Positions 34,754-44,943 of a stretch of 64,000 nucleotides of DNA are shown one piece after another. This stretch comes from Paracamarosporium sp. OC-R06-R3. Its lineage: Eukaryota; Ascomycota; Dothideomycetes; Pleosporales; Didymosphaeriaceae. Each line of letters opens with the position of its first letter. Positions within the stretch are counted from its first letter, which is position 1. Where the stretch lies: positions 1-64,000 of the forward strand of contig JACVRA010000341.1 in NCBI GenBank assembly GCA_019828545.1, written 5' to 3'. The notes under the pieces are model-generated. The model had not been told where the DNA came from, did not search any database, and saw only the letters and a list, made by a program, of their open reading frames with translations. The translations under genes and the position numbers were made by a program.

Positions 34754-35293
34754 TTAGCAAGAATGGCCGGGAGAGTGAAGAGCCACCCCGCAGTAATTCC
34801 CACCATTCTCCCCCGCCCTCAAGTACCCCGTAGCGTAGTTACCAGGCTCTCCCCATGAGCCAGCAACGTATCTTCCACATGCCCCAGTTATTTTAGCATT
34901 GTTCTGGCCGATAGCATCGCCAGAGAAGAGCTTACTCGCGCCAGACAGATTGCAAGCAAAAGCAGCGACGCTACCTCTGACGGAGTAAATGGAGTCATGG
35001 GCACCGATGTAGGTGCCGCGCTGGAGCTTGTTCTTTAGGTCGGCGTTGGCGGCATCCGTATTGCCAGTGTTCAAGTTGATTCCACATCCACAGTATGACT
35101 GGGCCGCGCGAGCGACAAGTGGGTTGGCTTCGCGGACGCTGATTTCGGGAGTGTCAGGCATGCGCTCATGGATTTCGTTGCCGGAGCGATCCACGCGTAC
35201 ATAGTAGACACCGTCGGGCTGATCCTTGGGAATGACGAATGCTGTCACACTGGACAGTAGGAGGGGAAGGGTAACAGCCGTTGTGAAACGCAT
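34754..35293 (-). CDS. Secreted six-cysteine protein
   Basis: Single exon, 179 aa. A clear signal peptide (MRFTTAVTLPLLLSSVTA) is followed by an acidic propeptide-like region to about residue 60 (VYYVRVDRSGNEIHERMPD). The mature domain starts at YCGCGINLN and holds six cysteines, the last at the C-terminus (SPGHSC). Glycine and asparagine are frequent, and segments such as SVRGSVAAFACNLS and ACGRYVAGSW look like beta strands. The pattern resembles small secreted proteins common in plant-associated ascomycetes, but I cannot name a family. A TATATATA motif at 35426-35433 lies about 135 bp upstream of the start on this strand. Confidence 0.78.
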   Translation of the reverse strand: MRFTTAVTLPLLLSSVTAFVIPKDQPDGVYYVRVDRSGNEIHERMPDTPEISVREANPLVARAAQSYCGCGINLNTGNTDAANADLKNKLQRGTYIGAHDSIYSVRGSVAAFACNLSGASKLFSGDAIGQNNAKITGACGRYVAGSWGEPGNYATGYLRAGENGGNYCGVALHSPGHSC

Positions 35294-36798
35294 GTCGACG
35301 GTAGCGAAGCTTTCAGGCGAGGGCTTGAAGAATGGTCAAAGAACGAAGCTTGAATAGTAGCCACGGGTACTGGAGAAGACTATGAATGATCTTGCGATGT
35401 TCTCTCTCTGCTACGAGACGTCCTCATATATATAGTGTCCAGCTGATTAAGCCCAAGATCTTGGAAGTCAGACAGTTTCAATTGGGAGCAGAACGCGCGC
35501 AGAAAACGAGACGATGCAAGGGTCAATTCTGGACCGGAGTCGTGTGAATTGCGTAGCAAGTCTTAAGGAGGTAACATTTTAGCTACTTTCAAATACAAGT
35601 CCTTCAATCGGCATTGTGTTCATCTAGAATTGTACGAGTTTAGCTTCTCTGATTGGATTGTCCGCGTAAAGAATCATTTACTAATCGTTACGTGCTCCAC
35701 ACAAGACAGGTAAGCTGACCTTGCTTAATTTGTCATGTACCAGAGGGCTGAGTCTTGTTAGGGCAATAAAGAACCATAATGCGGCACGAGTGTACGCTTT
35801 GATCCAGCTTGTGTGTCATTCAGTGTGGCTTTGGGGGGTGAGAGGAATTCGATGATCCTCTACGCACGCGTATCCCTGCTAGCGCTTTCCGAACTAGGCG
35901 TAGACTTCACCAGTCGCTAGAAATTTGAACGCGCTTGTAAACGACTATACGAGTCCACCAATACTCGGACACGCTTCATGCTGGAAATGCGCATCATAAT
36001 CATTATGTCTTCAAAATATTTTTAGTGCTCTCGTGATCTCCTATACTGGCTACTTTGATTAGTGCGCCCGCGCATGTGAGCAAGTCCCGTACAGACAAAG
36101 GAGCAACTATTTTTGTAGGGTAAGGACCAGAGACCGTGCAGGAAGACATGCGCATGAATCAACAGTCCAGTGCTGAACATGTGCAGCAACAAACACGAGG
36201 CTTACAGATGCATTACCTCCATATTGAATAGAGTCCAAGTCTTGTGTTTTCCACTTACATGAAAGCACCCATAACATCAACAACCACCGTGACGTTTAAC
36301 GGCATGTCGGATAGTATCACTTACTGGACTCAGGATAAATCTGAAGAACGAAAATAGACTCTCCGGCGTTCCCTCGTGTACGTATAGATAGCGATACTAA
36401 CCCTGAGGTTGAGGAAAAGTTGCATGTTTGCCACGCCGTATCCTTCTTTGTCAACAGTACAGGGCTCCTAGTGCCTCCAATATCTGAATGACCAGTCAAG
36501 TGGAATGCAATTCGTGCTCTCGGAAAAGGATGTAAGGTAGAAGTTCAAAGCAGGCCGAAGAACATCGAGCGAGCCTTGGCACTCAATTGAGCGCCGATGA
36601 TACTAATGATCAGCTCGGATCCCACCAACACATCACCTCCGTGATTTCACGACAGAACAGCTCCTAACCACTGGGGCTACTGGTAAGTTGTGATAAGCTC
36701 AGAATACACAAGGTTCCTTGACTTTAGGGCGCATAATAGGATGAAATTTTATCTATCCCTCCTATCGAGGTTTACAAATTCTTACCCCCAAACCAGGA
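35294..36798. other. Intergenic with one copy of a diverged repeat
   Basis: It holds the promoter of the secreted protein on the left (TATATATA at 35426-35433). From about 36300 it holds one copy of a repeat also found near 38200-38450. No gene supported. Confidence 0.4.
36340..36575 (+). repeat. Diverged direct repeat, copy A
   Basis: Blocks here align in the same order with 38220-38435. One is CCCTCGTGT...GATAGCG at about 36369-36393. Another is AAGTGGAATGCAATTCGTGCTCTCGGAAAAGGATGTAAG at about 36499-36537, and a third is GGCCGAAGAACATCGAGCGAGCC at about 36553-36575. Many differences are transitions. Copy B lies on the other side of the 2EXR gene. Confidence 0.5.
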
Positions 36799-37601
36799 TC
36801 AGAACCTGATCCGGAGGCACTGATCTTGTGTCTTCTTGATGATATCAATCACATCACATAGAACGAGTTCTACACCCTTGCACACCCCCAGCCCATCTAT
36901 ATCGTTGAAGCAATGTAGAAAGTTGGCCATGTATTCCTCCATATTGTCTTTCATAGCTTCCTTCAACTCATCGTACTCAAGTCGTGATATATTTCCGTGC
37001 TTGACCCAATTTTTAAAAGCGAGATCCTGCTGAAACACCTTCGGGCTAACATAGATGCGCTCCAGGGCCGGTAGAAGTCGCTTGAAAGAAAAGCCTTTAG
37101 GGTTGGGCATGGGTCCATCCCCTCTTCCCCCAGTAAGCGAGCTTATGGCAATCTCCTGGATAGTCACAGGTCGCGTACTAGAATGCTGTCTTCCGAATGC
37201 TTGAACACACTGTGTCCTCGTAAACTCGAAACAGGTTCGCTGGAATTGAAGATCAGGAGTTTCAGCTCGAATTTGGCGGCAGATTCCGGAGGCTAGGCCA
37301 CGGGTGTAAATCGATGCTAGCTGCTCATTACCGAGAAACGGGACCCCAAATTCATCATAGAGAGAATAGTTCCAACCAGAAGGTCTGAATGACGCTACAA
37401 CGACGTGGTCATCGGTTGCAAGGTTCCAAATCATTTCACGGAGTTCTCTTGGGAGACGCAAGAGCGGCGACTCGATCGCATTGCGCGCGGCACTATTCAA
37501 TTCCTGCGTGTGAGCAATAGCCGACGTATACCATTATTGATGGCTTACATGGCATCACGATCGATATCAACGTCATCAGGACTGGACTTGATGGGTGCCA
37601 T
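36799..37601 (-). CDS. 2EXR/F-box-like domain protein
   Basis: Two exons, about 248 aa: 37601-37549 (starting MAPIKSSPDDVDIDRDA) and 37492-36799, with an intron of 56 nt in phase. The main exon opens with SPLLRLPRELREMIWNLA, the short F-box-like helix typical of the 2EXR family that is expanded in filamentous ascomycetes. It continues with GICRQIRAETPDLQFQRTCFEF, the usual second element. The C-terminal part is mixed helical and has no further domain that I recognise. Such proteins may act as substrate adaptors, but no function is proven. A diverged repeat flanks the gene on both sides. Confidence 0.75.
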
Positions 37602-38866
37602 AACAGGAGACGACGTTGAGACTGTGGTTGGAGCGGTGGATGCAGACGAAAGTCGAGGAGCGCAAGGTCGGGGTGAGGCGCAGCGTGATATAGTGGTGCG
37701 TTTTTAGTCGCTGGCAAGCGAGTTGGGGGCCGTCGGAAGGTACCTACTGTCCACGCTAGCGACGCAACGTGTCGTTCAGCGATAGACACCAAGAGGAATT
37801 AGTTCGTGATAGCTCCTTTGACCCAGCTTCTAAGGAGATTCCCACTTGACTCCGCCACATGCACTGCCACGTACACTAACCTCTTTGGGCAAAAGATGTT
37901 TTCGATTCAGCTCGAATGGTTAGAGATCCGGAAATTTCTCAGAAACCGTCTTCTACCCTTCGAGAAGTTGCCTTCTTGCCTAAGCTACGTCCGGGCAGAT
38001 CAGTATATACTGCTGGATAATTGAGAGTTTCCTTAGCGTTCTTGGGTAGGGGCCACAGATAGGCTACTCCGAAGAGACTCGGCACTGTGGGTAAGGGATA
38101 AAGCTGCATGATCTTAGCATCTTGAAACTTACTGCGCATGTGCAATAATGTGCACGGAGTGTATAAATACTCTGCTTTTATACTTCATGAGCTCAGGAGA
38201 GCTCTGCAGGACCGGAATGAATTTTCCAACATCCCCTCGTGTCTGTGAATGATAGCGGTATACAGATAACTCCACCAACCTTAAGACTGGAACATAGTCA
38301 TACCTTTTCTATATTGGCCCTCCTTTATTAACTGGTCTTACAACTTTTGGCTCCCTTTACCTAGTGAAGCGGACTACAATGCATGCTTTCGGAAGAGAAT
38401 GTAAGACCGCGGTCCAAGGCGGGCTGAAGAATGGCAAGCGACCCTCATTACTCATATACCGTATTGTCGCACAATGTAAACTGATGTGGAAGCAGTACCA
38501 TGAAGGGCTTCATCACTCAAAATGTTGACGATATTAGCGACCGGCTCAGAACCCGCTATCCCGTCACCTCCACAACTTCACAAAAAGCACTCTCCGACCT
38601 CGGAGACTACTGTTACGACATAACAAGCTCGACTGTACGATGTTTCTTGTAACCATGGCGCGCACGATAGGTTACTGACGTGTAACAGGGCTCTCGGTTT
38701 CACTTCAACAAGCCCCACTTGACGCTATTGATCTATTTTGAGATCATAATAGGCGTCGTTAACGGAAACGTTTAATGAGCTCTGATAACAGTATTTATAG
38801 TCCCACTACACTGACTGCAATATCTTTAATAGTGCTGCAACAATAATATCTCATTGAATAGACATG
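37602..38866. other. Intergenic with second copy of diverged repeat
   Basis: The region upstream of the 2EXR gene, ending at the 3' end of the DUF6536 gene. It includes repeat copy B at about 38220-38435. No gene supported. Confidence 0.4.
38220..38435 (+). repeat. Diverged direct repeat, copy B
   Basis: Counterpart of 36340-36575 in the same orientation. Shared blocks include CCCCTCGTGT...GATAGCGGTATAC at about 38225-38257 and GCATGCTTTCGGAAGAGAATGTAAG at about 38378-38404. The following GGCGGGCTGAAGAATGGCAAGCGACCC, at about 38417-38443, also matches. It has no obvious terminal repeats or coding content. Confidence 0.5.
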
Positions 38867-41382
38867 TCATGCGTACCACTTTCCTTCTACAGGGTTCGTC
38901 ACCCTCCGACTTGTGATAGTACAGTGTTGCGGCGAGCTTGGTTCTCGAGTATCATTTCCATTCTCAATAACTCCCCACCGAATTAATTTTCTTGCTGCAT
39001 AATGATCGTTCTCTGGTGGATGACAGGCTGCAGCGATGACAAGACTGTTCATCGGACCAAGCGGAAGTCCGGAAACACATTTTCGAAAACCGAAGGCTAG
39101 CGATGTCAGAAACATGACTGTTCCGAGCATCAACGAGAGTAGGAGACCGAGAGGAGAGTATCCGAGTCCTTGAAACACTCGCGGGCCTCCAGCATGGATA
39201 TAGTTTTGTTCGGAAGAACTCGGGTAGATGAAAAGTTCTCCGTCGTTGTCGTACGTAGTATGACGATAAAAGAAGAGTGTCTGGGACGCAAGCCAACTCA
39301 GAATGCCTGATGATATAAGCAGTGGAATGCTGTAATGGTATGGCAAAGAAAGCCAATAAGTTGATATTTGATCGGATTCAGGCTCTGGGCTGCTAACGCG
39401 AAGAGGCTGTCGCTCAGTAGCCAGTCTTGTCCAGTCCCGCAATTGAATCATAACGGTGACGTGGTAATTGAGAGCCATATATAAGATTGAGACAACGAGC
39501 TGCGGCGCCGTAGCTACAATCATATGGAAGGACTCCGTGCTCCCCAGCGCACAAGTAAGGCGACACCAAGGAGGTGAAACTGTGCCACTGTAGCTGTAGC
39601 GAAGTCTGCCTAATCCTAGCCCCCATACCACACGCAAGTCGTAGAGCCAGTAAGGTGACAGGCCGACAGGCTGTGCTTGACTCGTTATCACAAATCTCCC
39701 CCTAATATTATACCTCAGTGCATTGGAATATGTCATGTTTGCTTGGTGTATACTGATTTGGTTGAATAGATACCATGACAAAAACATTGCGAGCATGCAT
39801 CTAGTGGATGTTAGTTAGTAATTAGACCTTAAAATGACAGACAGCAACACATACGAGCCGACATAAACCGTCCATCGAGGGAAGCCGACCGAATTATAAT
39901 AGCGCAACTGTTTCCCGTCAAACTCCTTTGCCGATCTCTCTAAGCGGCGATAATTATCTTCTTCACTCTTCAGAGCCCTCATAATTGCATCTTGCGACAG
40001 CAAACACATTCCAGCTGTGTACTTGCAGGGCGAATTCAGGAACGACGCTACAGCGTCACCCATCGTTATGAGTGGACAGCCCTGGTACTCTATAGATGTT
40101 CCAAGGAAGCATGAAAGCTTTACTACATTCAGTAATGTCACAGTGAACAGAAACCACAAATGCACCTGCACACGGCAGCGACCAGGAACGTTCAAGCCTA
40201 GACAGTAAGCGATTCCCATATGTGGCTTGAACAAAACATCTCCAGTGTAATAAGCGCCCCAATTTAAAGGATCCGCATAATGGTATGACATCACAGATCC
40301 TGAATTGCCTTGGAAAGAGACGTTTTCGGTGTTGGCCACGTAGAGGAAACTACCGCGATCCGATCTGAGCGGGTTGTAGGAGAAGGAGGTACATTCTGAA
40401 CTTGAAAAGTTCGTCCACAGAGTCTGATTCCAGATGTGACGTTCGTCAGCAAGGCTTTGTAGATGTACCAGTCGCTGTTTGTACTGCTGATCAAATTGGT
40501 CAAGATTTTGTCCCCGATAGGCCCAATCACTGCCAACAAAGAAATCGCGCGTAACCAGTACATCATCATGGGCCTGGAACGCGTTTGTCGTTATTATCGA
40601 AGAGCCATAACTGGGAAACTTAGTATTGTACGAGAACTACAGTCGCCAAACCTACGTAGAATGTAGAGCGACACTGCTCAACATCAAGAACGCTAATAGA
40701 CAAATTCTCCTCTTCCTGCATCTTATCGCGTTCTTCCAACTCAGAACGCCTATCTTCAGAGAAGTGCCGTGGGCATGTGCGGCGTCAATCTCTTCGCGCG
40801 TTGGAGAAGTTAGACACTGCATGCAATAGTTCGAACCAGCCAGGAGCGCTGTGCTTAATAGATTAATGCCACACTGTAGAGATGCCGCTAGTCTCGACAT
40901 GCCCTGATAAGTTCCCACTGCAATAGTGGCATAAGGATTCTCGTCCAAATGCATGGCAGCCCAGATCAATGCGGATAAGTTCAACAGAAAGGTTATGGTG
41001 GCCAGGATGGAAAATGCAGCAACTCCGCCGCGCCAGCCCGGAAAACGCGCGTTCCAGGCTCGCCCGATAATCTCCATCCAGCGTAAAAGCGAATAGAAGC
41101 GTACAAAAGTTCTCTTCGGCCTCAGCCCATTATTCGCCATAGGGAGAGTGTCGTCTTCATCCGCATCACTCGTATCACTATGAGGCGGATCGTGATGGTC
41201 TTTGCCGGGCCTGCAGAAAGGGTCAGCAGCTGGAAGTCGCAGATAGTCCCATCATCATAGCAGATAGCCCCGATGCCTGTAGAGACTTACGATGTGCGAA
41301 ACTGTAGCTGGATCCATTCCTGCGTTGTTCGGTTACCGTGTTTGACAAAGAAGTCTTTGATCGGGCCAATGAGATGCGCCAT
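38867..41382 (-). CDS. DUF6536 multi-spanning membrane protein
   Basis: Four exons, about 778 aa: 41382-41291, 41210-40656, 40610-39855, 39800-38867; introns of 80, 45 and 54 nt; total divisible by three. The N-terminal cytosolic part is acidic (SDTSDADEDD). The DUF6536 region follows: WRGGVAAFSILATITFLLNL, a Cys/Gly loop, INLLSTALLAGSNYCMQCLTSPTREEID, and RRICLLAFLMLSSVALH. The middle holds a predicted extracellular loop with a conserved-looking SECTSFSYN and a Gln/Asn-rich stretch. Several further membrane segments lie in exons 3 and 4 (VHLWFLFTVTLLNVVKL, WYLFNQISI, SIPLLISSGILSWLAS, LGLLLSLMLGTVMFLTSL). DUF6536 proteins are lineage-expanded in ascomycetes and have no known function. The protein ends in a short hydrophilic tail. 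Confidence 0.85.
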
Positions 41383-42281
41383 CACGCAATGTACAGGAGC
41401 GGTGCGGAGCACCGCGTCAACACACAGGTCTCAAGAGACGGAAAAAATTTACTCGAACAAGGTGTGCGGATATATCAGTTTGTTGGGGGCTGCGGGGTCT
41501 AATCAAAATGATACACAATATATATTGCCTTGAATTGGGGGCCAAACTGCACATGGACACAAACGGCATCGCTGCCGCTCAGCCATGCTTCATGGCCCCC
41601 AATTGCTCTCTTATTTGTTTTCCTGGTAACTATCAGAACTTAAACGTGCGGTGTTAACAAGCTTAGGGACAGGTAGATGTCGAGGAGTAAATACCTTGAA
41701 AATCGAGGGAAACGCCTAGCAGAGCGTTACTCGGTGCTTTGATCCCTAAGACGAGTGAGAACAAACAATTATCTAATTGGAGCAGCGAAAGAAGCGCGGC
41801 TGATGACGAGTAGCACAGAATGCACAGCCTGTAGCTTCATATTTACGTGTCTGTGCCGCAGCCAACAATGAATAGATCATCTGGCTTGTGTATCCAACTT
41901 TTTCTCTGTAGCTCGGTACAACTCTTCCTTGCCATTGCCGTGGACTTAAGATCTATTGTTAAATCGATGGAATTTCCAAGGTTTGCCTTGATGCGTCAAT
42001 TGTATTTTACGCCATACGGCTATGACGAGTGATCTCGCCCTCATAAGCTACAATTGACTCATCGTAGCTTTAAAAACTGTATCACAGCAATTGAACGTCC
42101 CTTTGTGAGTCTTCTGGGGTTGAATGCAACTTGGAAAATACAAGGCCGGGCAGATTAAGTAAACCGTAGTCTCGCCTCATTTCGCTACTTTACATAAATA
42201 ATCAAATTAGATTTGGGCCGTTTTTTGAACTTGGAGTCATGTGTATAGTACTTAGGAAAGTTAGATCAGCTTATTACTAAC
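41383..42281. other. Intergenic with an inverted repeat
   Basis: The only structure seen is the inverted repeat at 41533-41604. The rest holds no supported gene. Confidence 0.4.
41533..41604. repeat. Inverted repeat AATTGGGGGCC / GGCCCCCAATT
   Basis: Two perfect 11-bp arms (41533-41543 and 41594-41604) flank a 50-bp spacer. The spacer itself holds a small GCCATG...CATGGC palindrome at its right end. It could form a stem-loop, be the 3' end of a transcript, or be the ends of a tiny inverted-repeat element. No target-site duplication was confirmed. Confidence 0.5.
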
Positions 42282-42722
42282 TCACTGCCTCACCTCCTCC
42301 AGCGTCGACTCCCCACTCGACCCGTCACCACTCGTCCACTGCCAGACTTCTTTCAGCCTTAGTCTACCATCCTCCATCTTCTCCGGTACCGACTTGCACT
42401 TTCCCGTCATCAACTCCCCATCGGTATTCACATGATGGTACCGCATGTCCAAGCTTCCATCGCCCTTGACCGTAGCAATGAGCGATCCTTTTGTTATCGA
42501 ACCTCCATTGTACTCTGCCCAAACAATGGAACCGTCTTGGTGATAATGAAAGCGCGTTGTGTCGTCGACTTCGCCGTTTGGGGAGTTTGAGGCGGGCTTG
42601 AAGATTTTGTTGTTGTAGAGGTTGGGTACGGCGGTGGACATCTTGCGGTTCGTATAGCAAGACCCTCGGCCTGCGAAAGCGATGGTCTTTAATATGGTGG
42701 GCGATAGAAATTGTCGTAGCAT
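42282..42722 (-). CDS. Conserved small protein of the bacterial 'n-acetylglutamate synthase'-like family
   Basis: Single exon, 146 aa from the first ATG, or 119 aa from a second ATG at 42641 (MSTAVPNLY). The core reads NLYNNKIFKPASNSPNGEVDDTTRF, HYHQDGSIVWAEYNGGSITKGSL, DMRYHHVNTDGELMTGKC and WQWTSGDGSSGESTLEE. This matches a small beta-rich family common in bacteria and often labelled n-acetylglutamate synthase, although no acetyltransferase fold or motif is visible, so that name should not be taken as function. The longer start adds a basic, hydrophobic N-terminus (MLRQFLSPTILKTIAFAGRG) that could target mitochondria. The family's bacterial distribution raises old horizontal transfer as a possibility. 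Confidence 0.75.
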   Translation of the reverse strand: MLRQFLSPTILKTIAFAGRGSCYTNRKMSTAVPNLYNNKIFKPASNSPNGEVDDTTRFHYHQDGSIVWAEYNGGSITKGSLIATVKGDGSLDMRYHHVNTDGELMTGKCKSVPEKMEDGRLRLKEVWQWTSGDGSSGESTLEEVRQ

Positions 42723-43073
42723 CAGAGCGATTGTATGGAGACCATTGCGGGCCGGGAAGCCGAGTCAAATCGTGTAGAGCGGATAGCGCCGGATATGAGT
42801 GGCTAAGCCGAATCGACAGCCAATCCTCAGAATCTATCCGGCCACGATACATCTAAATACACAAATGTCCTACATTTCGTCGCATTCACATGATTGGAGA
42901 TCATTTTTGAGGTGGGTGCATAGTTTCTGTGGCAGTGCAGTCGTTCATAGTCAGCTGCTGCCTGGCTTGAACGTCGAGCATGCCAAGAGCAAAACTCAAC
43001 GTTCATAAATCGAAAAACTACGCTCTTCATCGAGCACCTTCGAAGTCTCCATCATATAAGCACGACTGGCATC
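42723..43073. other. Intergenic, short
   Basis: Lies between the small conserved gene and the broken HET gene. Nothing further seen. Confidence 0.4.
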
Positions 43074-44589
43074 ATGGCCGAGACCTTCAAGCATACATCG
43101 CTTGACTAAAGTAAAGCGTCTATCTGGCTGCTGAAGATATCGCCTAACCTTTCCGCATCTGGCCTAATCCAGTGCAAGATTTGGAATGCAACAACTACTG
43201 CCAAATATACATGTCTATCCTATGTTTGGGGTTCTGCGGAAGACCAAAAAGAGATACTTTGCAACGGACAGAGATTAAATTGTCAGAAAATCCTTGGAGG
43301 TTCCTGAATGTGGCGCGCGCACGATACACTTCCGCTATTCTAGCTTTCTGGGTAGACGCAATATACATAGATCAAAACAACATCTTGGAGCGAAATCACC
43401 AGGTCTCCCAAATGAGCCAGATCTATCGAAGAGCAATGGGGGTGATTGCTTGGTCAGGAGATGACGAAGGCACAGAGTGATGTCTGAAGTCTGTAGCTAC
43501 TTTGGCAGAACAGAGTTTCAAAGGTCGAAAGACATTGCATCGGGACCATGCAATCTAGCGTCGTGCTGAGATAGCAGCATTTTTGGCCGACCCATACTGG
43601 ACACGATCCTTCTCGCGCAGAACTTGCCACTGCTGGCAAACGAGACAAAAAACGGAGCACCTAAAATCCAGCTGCTCGCCTGCTTCTTTCCAGAACTACC
43701 TACGAACCTGTCTGGTGACGACAGGCAGCGCCTAAGAGACAAGATATTGATGTTTTCTACCTACGCAGATGTCATGGCAGGCAGAACATATGAATTCGAC
43801 AACTTGAGGCTGTTGGGACTTCTCTATCGGCTTGCCCTGCGAGAAAACCGTATTCCACGTGACCAAGTCTACTCTCTGCTTTCCGTCGCCAAGGATGCAC
43901 AAGACATTTCAGTCGATTACGCGAGTCACGACAATAAATTCTTCTTAGATCTGATATGCGACTTGAAAATCTCAGTCTGTCTTTGCTCAGTAAGATTGCT
44001 TGTGGATGTTTTGGGGTGTTCGTGGTCTGGTCTAGGCCCATAACATCGCTCACCTATTGTGAAATTCTCTTTACCGGCAGTCTAGACAACGCTATGGTTC
44101 ACAAGAGGCTTGTAGACCACCATTTATTCCGAATGCAGGGCACCTGTTCAAGTAGACAAAAGTACAGAATATATGTTCTGCTGCCGTGGCTTTTGCAGAA
44201 GACGAACACCAGGCCTTCACTGCAAGATTAATGAAAACATCATAGACGACAGAACTCGTGACATAATGGGAAACATGAATCTGGAATCTCACGAAAGCGC
44301 AGGCTCTGATGATGGTAGGAGTAGTGTTCTTAAGCTTATGCACGACAAGGTTAGTCCACTAGAGGTGGACCTTGTGGGCTTTAACCATAAGGAGTTCACT
44401 GAGGATGGTAGGGGAGCCGTACGGCCACTTCTATTTGATTTTCATCTGCGATTCGATGCATTCCTCCGCATGATATTCCATGATCTGATCACTCGTAATT
44501 ACTCGTGTGGGAGTGCTTTGTATGGACATGCTAGATTCACTATAGAAGACCAGCGCCGCGCTCATCCCGGATCTTTGGTACGTATTTGA
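43074..44589 (+). pseudogene. Broken HET-domain gene
   Basis: Fragments of a HET (heterokaryon incompatibility) protein occur in order but in different frames. An ATG at 43074 leads into a frame with a TAA at 43107-43109, then LSYVWGSAEDQKEI. Near 43255-43290 the homology shifts frame to LSENPWRFLNVARARYT and then FWVDAIYIDQNNILERNHQVSQMSQIYRRA, which ends at a TGA (43478-43480). AEIAAFLADPYWTR follows in another frame, then RENRIPRDQVYSLLSVAKDAQDISVDY at about 43830-43925, and a later frame runs from 44173 to 44589. At least one stop and two frame changes interrupt the HET core, and none is removed by a plausible intron. The intact HET gene 700 bp away is only distantly similar. Confidence 0.75.
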
Positions 44590-44943
44590 TCACTCCCATG
44601 ATCCCGGATCAGCATGTTAACCCTCAAGCAGATCTAGAAATCTCAGCATCGATCAATATTTAAAGCATGAGAAGGACTCACTCAGTATAACAACGATGAG
44701 TTACATTGCGACACATGATTATGCGTTTAGAATGAGCAAGATTGTTCGATACTACTCGAATGATGCGCAGGGAGCATTAGACGAAAATAAAACATGAGAT
44801 AGTGAAGGATGATGTGCCTTTGACTTATGATAAGTTGTTTCTCTAGAAAGGAAATTCAAAACTAGGAGTTTAAACATCCAGCGCTTTGAGGCGTGCCTTT
44901 TGGCAAAACAACCTTTGTTAGTTTACCGAACAGGCTATTCGAG
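44590..44943. other. Intergenic, short
   Basis: Between the broken HET gene and the 3' end of the intact HET gene. No features seen. Confidence 0.4.

Noticed and set aside
36610..36690. tRNA-like D-arm sequence (TAGCCCCAGTGGTTAGGAGC on the minus strand)
   Set aside because: No matching acceptor stem, anticodon stem or T-arm could be built around it.
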